The notes under the pieces: generated by a model
The model's input: the letters and a program-made list of their open reading frames with translations, nothing else
What the model was told of the DNA's origin: nothing
The model's database searches: none
Position numbers and translations under genes: made by a program
Assembly: GCA_045598045.1 (NCBI GenBank)
Contig: JAZLLG010000060.1
Coordinates: 1 to 37,902 of the forward strand
Source of the DNA: RGIG3528 sp045598045
GTDB lineage: Bacteria; Bacillota; Clostridia; Lachnospirales; Lachnospiraceae
Direction of reading: 5' to 3'
Length of the DNA stretch: 37,902 nucleotides
Part shown: positions 1-7,459 of the stretch, in pieces
Layout: each line of letters opens with the position of its first letter
Numbering within the stretch: the stretch's first letter is position 1

Positions 1-200
1 CCTACTGTGGAATAAATTCCGATGAGGCTTCCGAGAATTGTGAAGATGATTCCAATAACCGGAAGGCTTGAAAGTAAGCCGATAAGCCAGCCGACAACAG
101 CTACAACAATAAGGAAAATAACAAGCTGAATAATGAAAGAAAGAAGATTTCCTTTCTTAATGTTGAAGGGTGTAGGCCAGATGCTCTTTAAAAAACCCAT
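1..200 (-). CDS. Small hydrophobic membrane protein, C-terminus cut by window edge
   Basis: An open frame runs leftward from ATG at 198-200 to the window edge without a stop, giving at least 66 residues. It begins MGFLKSIWPTPFNIKKGN and continues into hydrophobic stretches (about residues 21-40 and 46-66) that look like two membrane helices. A clear AGGAGG lies 9 bases upstream of the ATG, which decides the start. Small proteins of this kind are, from general knowledge, found in Clostridia without an assigned role. I do not recognise a catalytic motif. The gene is real on the strength of its RBS and promoter, but its function is unknown and its end lies outside the window. Confidence 0.7.
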   Translation of the reverse strand, partial: MGFLKSIWPTPFNIKKGNLLSFIIQLVIFLIVVAVVGWLIGLLSSLPVIGIIFTILGSLIGIYSTV

Positions 201-247
201 TATAGTGTCCTCCTGTTTAGTTTATTGTTTTCGAAATAACCCCTGTG

Positions 248-276
248 AATCTATTATCGACAGTTTAGTGTTTCAA
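248..276 (-). promoter_or_regulatory. Putative sigma-A promoter for the small membrane protein
   Basis: On the minus strand TTGAAA (271-276) and TAGATT (248-253) are separated by 17 bases and lie about 50 bases upstream of the ATG at 200. The -10 is only a 4/6 match, so this is a moderate prediction. Confidence 0.4.
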
Positions 277-312
277 ATCAACACCTGATGCAAATGTTTC
301 AAAAAAGAAATA

Positions 313-1230
313 TTATTCGTTCAGCTTTGCCTCAACGGATGTGATGCAGTTTGCACCGTCTGCGGCGGCAGTGATGACCTGACGGAGCTGCTTTGTACGG
401 AGGTCGCCTGCTGCGAAAAGAAGCGGATTGGAAGTGCGGCCGTCCTCACCGGCAATGATGTAACCGGACTTATCCAACTCTACAACGTCCCTGTAAAGAG
501 AGGTTTCAGGGAGCATTCCGACAGCGATGAAAATGCCGCTGATGGGGAGCTCGGTTTCAATGCCCGACTTGACATTTGAAACGGTAACGGAACTTACAGG
601 ACCATATTCGCCTGCGCCCTTAATCTCTTTGACAACCGAGTCATAAACAAACTCAACGTTAGGAAGGGCTTTCAACGCGCTGACGAGTGTTTTGGCTGCA
701 CGGAAGGTATCACGCCTGTGAATGATGTAAACCTTTTCGCAGATCCGTGCAAGGAAAATTGCATCCCCAACTGCTACATCGCCGCCACCTACAACGGCAA
801 CGGTTTTCTTTTTAAAGAAGGCACCATCGCATGTTGCGCAGTAGGATACGCCGCTTCCAAGAAGTTCACTCTCTCCGGGAACGTCCAAAGTACGATGCTT
901 TGCACCGCCTGCGAGAATGGCTGTGCGGGCTTCGAACTTCCGACCGTCTGCGAGGGTAACTGTTACGTGATCGGTAGTTTCAACCTTTACGACTTCGCCG
1001 TTTACAAACTCTGTTCCGAGAGCCTCTGCGTGTTCCTTAAACTTCTGACCGAGCTCAAAGCCACCCATGTGGTAAAGCCCGGGATAATTGTCAATTTCCG
1101 ATGTGATGATAATCTGACCGCCCTGAACCGCTTCTTTTTCAATAACGATAAGATTAAGTTCAGCGCGCTTGCCGTAAATTGCGGCTGAAAGACCGGCGGG
1201 GCCGGCACCGATAATAATAAGATCAAGCAT
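313..1230 (-). CDS. trxB: Thioredoxin reductase-like FAD/NADPH oxidoreductase
   Basis: Predicted to move electrons from NADPH through FAD to a redox-active disulfide that reduces thioredoxin or a related small partner in the cytoplasm. The 305-residue length is typical. Visible motifs are an N-terminal FAD-binding GAGPAG (residues 8-13), the active-site CATC (131-134), the second dinucleotide-binding GGG with D151 (148-151), HRRDTFRA (171-178), whose arginines fit NADPH preference, and a C-terminal AAGDLR FAD segment. An ATG at 1251 would add seven residues, but AGGAG sits 6 bases before the ATG at 1230, so 1230 is chosen. It lies immediately downstream of the CPBP protease gene and is probably cotranscribed. 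Whether thioredoxin is the real partner cannot be told from sequence; a ferredoxin- or NADPH-dependent paralogue is possible. Confidence 0.88.
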   Translation of the reverse strand: MLDLIIIGAGPAGLSAAIYGKRAELNLIVIEKEAVQGGQIIITSEIDNYPGLYHMGGFELGQKFKEHAEALGTEFVNGEVVKVETTDHVTVTLADGRKFEARTAILAGGAKHRTLDVPGESELLGSGVSYCATCDGAFFKKKTVAVVGGGDVAVGDAIFLARICEKVYIIHRRDTFRAAKTLVSALKALPNVEFVYDSVVKEIKGAGEYGPVSSVTVSNVKSGIETELPISGIFIAVGMLPETSLYRDVVELDKSGYIIAGEDGRTSNPLLFAAGDLRTKQLRQVITAAADGANCITSVEAKLNE

Positions 1231-1251
1231 AAAAAACTCCTGTTTTCGCAT

Positions 1252-2412
1252 TTATTGCGGAATATATTTTAATGTTTCTGTGAAGAAGATGAAGCATATC
1301 CCTATGGCTATCGCAATCATAAGAGGTGTTGTCATGATGTGAAGGGCAGAATCACCGTTTGTATTGCCGATTATATGCTCTTTTTCGTAAGGCGTGTCCT
1401 GCTTGGCTTCAACAATAACTTCGTCCGCTCCGAGATATGTAACTCTGAATCTGTCCCATGTGCCTGTGCGCTTTGAGATGCAGCGGAGAAGCTGGAAAGC
1501 AAGCACGGAAAAGATGACTGCTGATGGAAAGTAGGTGATAAAAACACTGCTGAATGTCAGATTGACTTCTGCACTTTGAACAAGCAGGCTCTTCATCCAT
1601 TCTTCGGATGAGAGGGACATGTCACCCAAAAGAGATTTATATGAGTTGAAGGCTTCCTCCTGCCCCATTGCAACTGATATCTGATAAAGTGATTTCATGG
1701 TATCATATAGCTTCGGAAGGATGTACATCGAAGTAATACTTATGAAATTAGTGGTGAAATGAATAATCATTGTGGAAAGAATGGAACCGGTTGCCTCAAT
1801 GGTAAGTGCAAAGATGATGCCCATAACCGTCGCATAGCAGAACTGATTAATGTTTCCATGCATAAGTCCGAAGAGAAAACCTGAAAGCAATACCGCTTTC
1901 CAAGGATTAGCTTCGCGATAGCTTGAAAAGACAGCTCCTCGATAAAAGCTTTCCTCAAGGATGCCCGGAAGGATGCAAACAAGAAAGACTCCTGTCAAAT
2001 AAGGAACTTTTTGCGTGACATCAAGCATTGTATCTGCCATCTCGTTATTTGTGAAACAGAGAGACAAACCATTTACGAATCTGAGCAACGGCTGAATCAG
2101 GAAGCCGAACAGAATGACGAGAAGAACATTGGATACTTTCATCTTGTTCAGACGCACGAGCTTAATGTAGTTAATTCGATTGGCAATGAGAAAAGCAACT
2201 AACGGAATGCCCACTATAAGCTGCCCGGTGAGTATGTTTGCCACCGGATGTTCAATCAGATAATCGTAGTACGCAAGAGAATAACCCGTACCGCAATTAA
2301 GATTGATGAAATGCAAAATGGTCGGCAGAATCGAGATTACGATGCTTAAGCTGATGGAAACAAGAAAAGTGATGTTTACCGCCGATATTTTCTTTTGTGA
2401 ATCAATATTCAT
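1252..2412 (-). CDS. CPBP family intramembrane metalloprotease
   Basis: A polytopic membrane protein of 386 residues in the CPBP (CAAX protease and bacteriocin-processing, Abi) family. The hallmark motifs are EESFYRG, the EExxxR glutamate pair, and downstream FGLMHGNINQF with the conserved histidine; together these ligands define a metal-dependent protease site inside the membrane. Several hydrophobic segments flank them. Family members cleave prenylated or peptide substrates, or act in bacteriocin self-immunity; the substrate here is unknown. The frame extends upstream to 2529, but a near-consensus promoter at 2465-2492 lies inside that extension, so translation must begin downstream; ATG 2410-2412 with GGGGGA just before it fits. 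The trxB-like gene follows after a gap of 21 bases. Confidence 0.85.
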   Translation of the reverse strand: MNIDSQKKISAVNITFLVSISLSIVISILPTILHFINLNCGTGYSLAYYDYLIEHPVANILTGQLIVGIPLVAFLIANRINYIKLVRLNKMKVSNVLLVILFGFLIQPLLRFVNGLSLCFTNNEMADTMLDVTQKVPYLTGVFLVCILPGILEESFYRGAVFSSYREANPWKAVLLSGFLFGLMHGNINQFCYATVMGIIFALTIEATGSILSTMIIHFTTNFISITSMYILPKLYDTMKSLYQISVAMGQEEAFNSYKSLLGDMSLSSEEWMKSLLVQSAEVNLTFSSVFITYFPSAVIFSVLAFQLLRCISKRTGTWDRFRVTYLGADEVIVEAKQDTPYEKEHIIGNTNGDSALHIMTTPLMIAIAIGICFIFFTETLKYIPQ

Positions 2413-2464
2413 CCAAATCCCCCGAAACAGGTTTGAGACTAAAAAAAGCCTGTTCCTTTTGATA

Positions 2465-2492
2465 ATTATAAAGTATTTATATGTTTTTTCAA
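2465..2492 (-). promoter_or_regulatory. Sigma-A promoter for CPBP protease-trxB
   Basis: Minus strand TTGAAA (2487-2492), a 16-base spacer and a perfect TATAAT (2465-2470). The start site would fall near 2458, about 45 bases before the chosen ATG. Confidence 0.75.
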
Positions 2493-2547
2493 GGGCTTTG
2501 TGGACGCGTGGGAATAATTGTGCTATCATTCACGGCGGAGGTTTTTT

Positions 2548-3333
2548 ATGAACGAATATACAGGTTTTGCTCAGGAATACGACAGATTTATGGATAACAT
2601 ACCCTACGACGACTGGGCCTCATATATATGCAGTCTCCTTGAGGAACATGGCGTTCCGGGGGAGCAGGGGAAGCTTGTTTGTGAGCTTGGTTGCGGCACG
2701 GGAAGTATCACAAGACGTCTTAAGGACAAAGGATATGATATGATTGGACTCGACATTTCCGAGGAGATGCTTGAAATTGCCAGATACGACCATATCGAAG
2801 AGTCGGAAGGCATTCTTTATCTCCTTCAGGATATGCGTGAATTCGAGCTTTACGGCACGGTTGATGCTTTTGTTTCGGTTTGTGATTCCATGAACTATCT
2901 CCTTACCGACAAAGACCTTTTAAAGACCTTTAAGCTTGTAAACAACTATCTCGAAGCGGGCGGCGTCTTCATTTTTGATATGAAAACCGAGTACGAATTC
3001 AAAAATGCCATGGGCAATCGCACAATAGCCGATAACAGGGAAGAAGCAAGCCTTATTTGGGAAAATCATTTTGACGAAAAGACGGGTATCAACACTTATG
3101 ATGTTACGATATTCAGCATGGTGGATGAAGAGGAAAATCTTTTCGAACGCTTTGAAGAAACACATAAGCAAAGGTGCTATTCACCCGATAAAATCAAAAG
3201 TCTTCTCGAAAAGGCGGGGCTTGAGTTTGTAGCGGCTTATGACGCATTCACAAAGAACGCACCCACGGAGACAAGTGAACGAATATATTTTTTAGCAAGA
3301 GAAAAAAGACAGGAAGGAAAGTTATATGTCTAA
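2548..3333 (+). CDS. Class I SAM-dependent methyltransferase
   Basis: A 261-residue cytoplasmic methyltransferase of the Rossmann type. Motif I appears as VCELGCGTGS near residue 45, followed by an acidic residue at the end of strand 2 (GLDIS), and a later VSVCDSMNYL segment typical of small-molecule methyltransferases. The substrate is not predictable. The frame begins upstream at 2518, but GGAGG lies six bases before the ATG at 2548, which is taken as the start. Its last 8 bases overlap the start of hslO, so the two genes are translationally coupled. The C-terminal part (from about residue 150) has a beta-rich region common in this family. Confidence 0.85.
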   Translation: MNEYTGFAQEYDRFMDNIPYDDWASYICSLLEEHGVPGEQGKLVCELGCGTGSITRRLKDKGYDMIGLDISEEMLEIARYDHIEESEGILYLLQDMREFELYGTVDAFVSVCDSMNYLLTDKDLLKTFKLVNNYLEAGGVFIFDMKTEYEFKNAMGNRTIADNREEASLIWENHFDEKTGINTYDVTIFSMVDEEENLFERFEETHKQRCYSPDKIKSLLEKAGLEFVAAYDAFTKNAPTETSERIYFLAREKRQEGKLYV

Positions 3334-4198
3334 AGACTATATTATCCGCGGAATGGCTGCGGACGGACAAATCAGATTTTTTGCGGCAACTACAAGAGAA
3401 CTTGTGGAAAAGGCACGCGCTATTCACAATACCAGCCCGGTTGCTTCGGCAGCGCTTGGCAGAAGCCTCACGGCAGGCGCTATGATGGGAAGCATGATGA
3501 AGGGCAGCGATGACCTGCTTACCATCAATTTCAGAGGAGACGGCCCTATCGACGGTATCACCGTTACAGCAGATTCCTTGGCCAGAGTAAAGGGCTTCGT
3601 CGGGAATCCCGATGTTATGCTTCCGGCATCGGCTGAAGGAAAGCTTGATGTCGGAGGAGCAGTCGGCCTTGGCTTCTTACAGGTAATACGTGACACAGGC
3701 CTTAAAGAGCCCTATGTTGGTGAAACAAAGCTCATTTCCGGAGAAATTGCCGAGGACCTTACCGCTTATTTTGCAATTTCAGAGCAGGTGCCCTCAGCGG
3801 TTGCGCTCGGCGTTCTAATGAACAAGGACAACACGGTACGTCAGGCAGGCGGTTTCATTATTCAGCTGCTCCCCGGTGCATCTGAGGAGTGCATATCCAC
3901 TCTTGAACAGAAGCTTACCGAAGTCGCAAACATTTCGGGACTTCTTGATGAAGGCATGACTCCCGAAGAATTTGTGGAATATATCATGGGCTCCATGAAC
4001 CCCGAGATTATGGATACCATAGTTCCGGAATACTACTGTAACTGCAGCCGTGAAAAAGTTGCAAAGGCAGTTATGTCCGTCGGCGAAAAGGATCTTAAGG
4101 AAATGATTGACGACGGTAAGGAAATTGAAGTTAAGTGCCATTTCTGTGAGAAAAAGTATATCTTTTCGGTAGACGACCTTAAAGCAATGTTGAAATAA
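3326..4198 (+). CDS. hslO: Hsp33 redox-regulated chaperone
   Basis: Hsp33 is a cytoplasmic holdase that is inactive when its four cysteines bind zinc and becomes active when oxidative stress forms disulfides. The 290-residue product has the family length, and the C-terminal switch is complete: CNC at 238-240 and CHFC at 271-274. The N-terminal core has the conserved GRSLTAGAMMGSMMKG segment. The start overlaps the methyltransferase gene by 8 bases and has GAAGGAAAG as its RBS. Coupling to a methyltransferase is suggestive but does not identify the latter's substrate. A thioredoxin-reductase-like gene lies nearby on the other strand, so the area holds two thiol-redox genes. Confidence 0.96.
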   Translation: MSKDYIIRGMAADGQIRFFAATTRELVEKARAIHNTSPVASAALGRSLTAGAMMGSMMKGSDDLLTINFRGDGPIDGITVTADSLARVKGFVGNPDVMLPASAEGKLDVGGAVGLGFLQVIRDTGLKEPYVGETKLISGEIAEDLTAYFAISEQVPSAVALGVLMNKDNTVRQAGGFIIQLLPGASEECISTLEQKLTEVANISGLLDEGMTPEEFVEYIMGSMNPEIMDTIVPEYYCNCSREKVAKAVMSVGEKDLKEMIDDGKEIEVKCHFCEKKYIFSVDDLKAMLK

Positions 4199-4224
4199 TT
4201 ATTAATCCGATAAGAACGATTAAT

Positions 4225-4253
4225 TTTACTGTAAAACTCACTGATGCTAAAAT
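4225..4253 (+). promoter_or_regulatory. Sigma-A promoter for purF
   Basis: TTTACT (4225-4230), 17-base spacer, TAAAAT (4248-4253) with an extended TGC just before the -10. It leaves a leader of about 78 bases before the TTG start. An imperfect hairpin (TCC-ACG with CGT-GGA, about 4271-4289) sits in the leader; no known purine riboswitch core was recognised. Confidence 0.6.
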
Positions 4254-4337
4254 TTTTCACATGGCGGGGCTCCGACGTTTATCGTAGGATTTGCGGCGGG
4301 GTTCTGCGAGTTTCCTTTGAAGAAAGAGGTGTTCACT

Positions 4338-5759
4338 TTGAACGACACAGACAGATTCAATGTATCAACATTCGATCCCGATGAACTTCACGAGGAGTGT
4401 GGTGTATTCGGTGTGTATGACCTGGACGGAGGAGACGTCGCTCCCTCCATATACTATGGTCTCATGGCACTCCAGCACAGAGGGCAGGAAAGCTGCGGCA
4501 TTGCTGTAAGCGATACAAAGGGCCCGCGCGGAGTCGTAAGCTCTGTGAGAGACATGGGACTTGTAAACGAAGTCTTTACTCCTGACAAAATCTACGGTCT
4601 TAAAGGAAATCTCGGCCTCGGTCATGTACGCTATTCGGCGGCAGGGCAGAGCATTCGTGAAAACACTCAGCCACTTGTTATAAATTATGCAAAAGGAACA
4701 CTTACGATGGCAAACAACGGCGCCCTTCTTAATGCTGCTGAACTTCGTGAGGAGCTCGCCCAGACTGGAGCCATTTTCCAGACTACCACGGACAGCGAAA
4801 CCATTGCATATCTCATTGCCAGAGAGCGTTTGAATACACCTAATGTCGAAACTGCTGTTAAAAACGTAATGCAGAAGCTTGTCGGTGCATACTCACTCGT
4901 TGTTGAGAGCCCCAGAAAGCTTATCGGTGTTCGTGATCCTTGGGGATTCAGACCGCTTTGCATCGGACGCAGGGACAACACCTTCATTATCACTTCCGAG
5001 TCGGCTGCTCTTGATGCCGTTGATGCAAAGCTAATCAGAGACATTGAGCCCGGCGAAATCGTTACCATCGACAAGGAAGGTCACATCTTCTCAGACAAGA
5101 TGGATACAAAGATTAAGCCTGCACATTGCATTTTCGAATACATTTATTTTGCAAGACCGGACAGCGTCATTGACAATGTCTCCGTATACAATTCACGTAT
5201 TATGGCAGGTCGGATACTTGCACAGCAGCATCCTGTTAAGGCAGACCTTGTAACAGGTGTTCCTGACTCGGGAAATGTTGCAGCAATGGGCTTTGCACTT
5301 GAATCAAACATCCCTTATGGCATGGCATTTGTTAAAAACAGCTATGTAGGCCGTACGTTTATCAAGCCTAAGCAGTCACTTCGTGAATCAAGTGTCCGCA
5401 TTAAGCTGAATGTTATGGCAGACGCGGTTAAGGGCAAGAGAGTTGTCATGGTTGATGACTCCATCGTCCGTGGAACAACATCCGCACACATTGTTAAAAT
5501 GCTTAAGGACGCAGGGGCTGCAGAAGTTCATGTACGTATTTCTTCGCCGCCGTTCCTTTTCCCTTGCTACTATGGAACTGACGTATCCAACACAGACCAG
5601 CTCATTGCATGCACTCATTCGCTTGAAGAAATCCGTGAGGCAATCGGCGCCGATTCACTTGGTTTCCTTGACGGCGACAGGCTTAATGAACTTATGGACG
5701 GCAGCTGTGAATACTGCCAGGCATGCTTCACAGGAGATTATCCTACGGACAGAAAATAG
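4338..5759 (+). CDS. purF: Amidophosphoribosyltransferase (glutamine PRPP amidotransferase)
   Basis: Catalyses the first committed step of de novo purine synthesis, making phosphoribosylamine from PRPP and glutamine. The product is 473 residues. The N-terminal nucleophile domain starts at EECGVFGVYD; Cys21 would become the mature N-terminus after propeptide removal, as in the Bacillus-type enzyme. The C-terminal phosphoribosyltransferase domain holds the PRPP loop VVMVDDSIVRGTTS. Cysteines near the end (CEYCQAC) and elsewhere fit the iron-sulfur-containing class. The frame opens at an earlier TTG (4317), but GAGGTG lies 6 bases before the TTG at 4338, so this is preferred. No other pur gene is nearby, so it appears monocistronic, ended by the hairpin at 5802. 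Confidence 0.96.
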   Translation: MNDTDRFNVSTFDPDELHEECGVFGVYDLDGGDVAPSIYYGLMALQHRGQESCGIAVSDTKGPRGVVSSVRDMGLVNEVFTPDKIYGLKGNLGLGHVRYSAAGQSIRENTQPLVINYAKGTLTMANNGALLNAAELREELAQTGAIFQTTTDSETIAYLIARERLNTPNVETAVKNVMQKLVGAYSLVVESPRKLIGVRDPWGFRPLCIGRRDNTFIITSESAALDAVDAKLIRDIEPGEIVTIDKEGHIFSDKMDTKIKPAHCIFEYIYFARPDSVIDNVSVYNSRIMAGRILAQQHPVKADLVTGVPDSGNVAAMGFALESNIPYGMAFVKNSYVGRTFIKPKQSLRESSVRIKLNVMADAVKGKRVVMVDDSIVRGTTSAHIVKMLKDAGAAEVHVRISSPPFLFPCYYGTDVSNTDQLIACTHSLEEIREAIGADSLGFLDGDRLNELMDGSCEYCQACFTGDYPTDRK

Positions 5760-5801
5760 CATAAATATTGGAAAGACGTTGCAGCAAGCAACATAATGAA
5801 A

Positions 5802-5828
5802 AACGGGCACATGTCGTGCTCGTTTTTT
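5802..5828 (+). terminator. Rho-independent terminator after purF
   Basis: AACGGGCAC (5802-5810) pairs with GTGCTCGTT (5816-5824) over nine base pairs including one G-U, with a 5-base loop and a run of six T. Confidence 0.85.
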
Positions 5829-5850
5829 GGTGGTACAATGCGTGAGGTGA

Positions 5851-5868
5851 CGTTTGGTATCCGGGACG
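5851..5868 (+). repeat. GGTATC-family 18-bp direct repeat, upstream copy
   Basis: CGTTTGGTATCCGGGACG is identical to 7178-7195 and in the same orientation, 1327 bases apart; the two copies bracket the orphan gene at 6058-7086. Flanking bases are partly similar too (GTGAGG before this copy, GTGAGT before the other). It carries the GGTATCC core found in the larger elements at 7223, 12845 and 14315. Confidence 0.75.
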
Positions 5869-5875
5869 AGTCGTA

Positions 5876-5904
5876 TTGACTTATTATGACATTATTGATA
5901 CAAT
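5876..5904 (+). promoter_or_regulatory. Sigma-A promoter for the orphan gene at 6058
   Basis: TTGACT (5876-5881), 17-base spacer, TACAAT (5899-5904). It predicts a leader of about 150 bases. Confidence 0.65.
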
Positions 5905-5923
5905 GTGCGTACAAAAGAGGAGG

Positions 5924-5952
5924 TCAATTATTCATTGGTGAGTAATAATTGA
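5924..5952 (+). promoter_or_regulatory. Leader hairpin directly after an AGGAGG
   Basis: TCAATTATT (5924-5932) and AATAATTGA (5944-5952) are perfect reverse complements with an 11-base loop. The hairpin begins right after AGGAGG (5918-5923), which has no long reading frame behind it; only a TTG-started five-codon frame ends in the hairpin. It may be a leader regulatory structure or an mRNA stabiliser. Confidence 0.4.
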
Positions 5953-6057
5953 TTATGTGAAAGAAGAACAATAGCTGCAAAAAACGAATACAAAGTATGA
6001 TAATGATTTATACAACTATATATGTAAGCAATTTGTTGTGGAATTAACCGAGGAAAC

Positions 6058-7086
6058 ATGAAGAAAAAAGGAATAACAATAGCATTATGTAGTCTGGTAG
6101 TCATGGTTGGAGTGGCTCTTACGCTGTTTTTTTTGGAGAGAAATGACAGGTTGAAGCTTCAGAAAGAACTGAAAGAAATTAGTAATCAAATAGAAGAAAT
6201 CATAGAACCGCAGCCTGAAAAACGGGAAGTCTGGAATGCAGAGGATGAAAAATATCAATTTATTTTTTCTCCGCTGGACGAACGTGACTACAAAGACATT
6301 ATGCAAAATATGTATCTGTCAAAAGCAGAAACGGTTGCATATAAGGTGCCTTATGAAAACGAGACATTCAAATGCGAAATTCCGATTCCAAGCTATGAGT
6401 TTTTATTTCCTATTGGCGCGGTTGAAAGTTACAACAAAGCTACGCAATCATATGAAACGTGGATTATGGTGGCTTGGGGCGGAGCAACCGGTGCACTGTA
6501 TGATACAGTTGGCTGGATAAAACAGGAACAGCCGATGAAGCTTTCTGAAACGTCAAAAATGATAACCCTGTTTGATAAAGAAGCTGCAGATGAAGATGTG
6601 AATATCGTTTTACGGAAATGTGCGGAAAAAGTTGAGGCGATTGTCAAAGAAACGTTTTCTCCAAGAGCGGAAACCGGTTATTTCGCTCATATATTTGAGA
6701 CGGATGAAGACAGTGTGCAGCCTGCCTATGTGATGAATGTAAAATGTACACTTACCGCTGCGCGGGCGCCTGAAGACGATCCTCTCATCGTAGGAATGTA
6801 TCGCGCTTTGGAAATGTACTCTGAAGAAGAACAAAGAAAGGCCGCACAGAAGATAATTGACGGCTTCATTGCCGAAATTAATCCTCTTGGGAAACGTTCG
6901 CAGTGGGCTATTCAAGTGAAGGCGATTCCGGATGAGTCCGGTGAGATAAAACTAATGCATATATATTACGAAAACGGTGAAAAAAAGGAACAACCGCTTG
7001 AAGATTATTTGGTTAAGGAAGATAGCAACCGGAGGATTCAGCTGGGGATAGACACTTTAACTGAATATATGCAAAAACAACATTAA
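6058..7086 (+). CDS. Orphan signal-anchored protein of unknown function
   Basis: A 342-residue protein that I do not recognise. Residues 1-26 are a short basic stretch followed by a hydrophobic helix with no lipobox cysteine, so it is likely anchored in the membrane by its N-terminus with the rest outside. Residues 30-55 are charged and heptad-like (a short coiled coil). The remainder is mixed alpha/beta, acidic, and contains no repeat or catalytic signature that I can name. GAGGAAAC just before the ATG is a good RBS. It has its own promoter and terminator and is bracketed by two direct copies of an 18-bp GGTATC sequence. By eye it is more AT-rich than the neighbouring housekeeping genes, which would fit acquisition, but this was not calculated. 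Confidence 0.75.
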   Translation: MKKKGITIALCSLVVMVGVALTLFFLERNDRLKLQKELKEISNQIEEIIEPQPEKREVWNAEDEKYQFIFSPLDERDYKDIMQNMYLSKAETVAYKVPYENETFKCEIPIPSYEFLFPIGAVESYNKATQSYETWIMVAWGGATGALYDTVGWIKQEQPMKLSETSKMITLFDKEAADEDVNIVLRKCAEKVEAIVKETFSPRAETGYFAHIFETDEDSVQPAYVMNVKCTLTAARAPEDDPLIVGMYRALEMYSEEEQRKAAQKIIDGFIAEINPLGKRSQWAIQVKAIPDESGEIKLMHIYYENGEKKEQPLEDYLVKEDSNRRIQLGIDTLTEYMQKQH

Positions 7087-7177
7087 CTTTAGACCAATGT
7101 TTTTGTATAATAAATGTTTTTCCTTCTCGTTACCTTATATGTACATATTTTCAAGGACTCTTGAAGCATACGTGAGT

Positions 7178-7195
7178 CGTTTGGTATCCGGGACG
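7178..7195 (+). repeat. GGTATC-family 18-bp direct repeat, downstream copy
   Basis: Identical to 5851-5868. It lies 28 bases upstream of the palindromic GGTATC element at 7223 and is separated from it by a GC-rich stretch containing GCCCC and GGCCC. Confidence 0.75.
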
Positions 7196-7222
7196 GTGGT
7201 TCGCCCCAAAGGCCCATTAGGT

Positions 7223-7310
7223 GGTATCTATATAATAAAAAAGCTTAAAAAGACCTCACTTCTTAGCGCTGAAGTGAGGTTTTTTTTTGTTTTTTCTGCA
7301 TATAGATACC
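7223..7310. repeat. GGTATC nested palindrome, copy C, with an internal terminator
   Basis: An outer stem GGTATCTATAT (7223-7233) pairs perfectly with ATATAGATACC (7300-7310). Nested in it is a hairpin ACCTCACTTC (7253-7262) with GAAGTGAGGT (7271-7280), followed by at least eight T, which would terminate transcription of the 6058 gene. The same architecture and the inner ACCTC-CTTC / GAAG-GAGGT core recur at 12916-13003 and 14386-14473. The outer stem differs from those copies by a paired T-A to C-G change, so pairing is preserved. Confidence 0.8.
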
Positions 7311-7385
7311 GAACTTGAATTTGTTGTACCGGCTTTTTAACAATGTTATTTGTATGACATCGCATTACGACAGATGCGCTTTCTC

Positions 7386-7414
7386 TTGACTAAAAAGCAT
7401 ATACGATGTTTAAT
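7386..7414 (+). promoter_or_regulatory. Sigma-A promoter for the GH18 lipoprotein
   Basis: TTGACT (7386-7391), 17-base spacer, TTTAAT (7409-7414); TAATAT at 7411-7416 is an alternative -10. The ATG lies about 40 bases downstream of the predicted start. Confidence 0.55.
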
Positions 7415-7459
7415 ATATAAAATCAGCAAGGCTCCCCACCGGAAAAAGATGAGGTATTT

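Noticed and set aside
718..1188. A 156-residue plus-strand frame opposite trxB
   Set aside because: It is antisense to a well-supported flavoprotein gene, with no RBS or domain of its own.
4254..4337. Purine or other riboswitch in the purF leader
   Set aside because: No known riboswitch core could be recognised in the 78 bases; only a short imperfect hairpin is visible.
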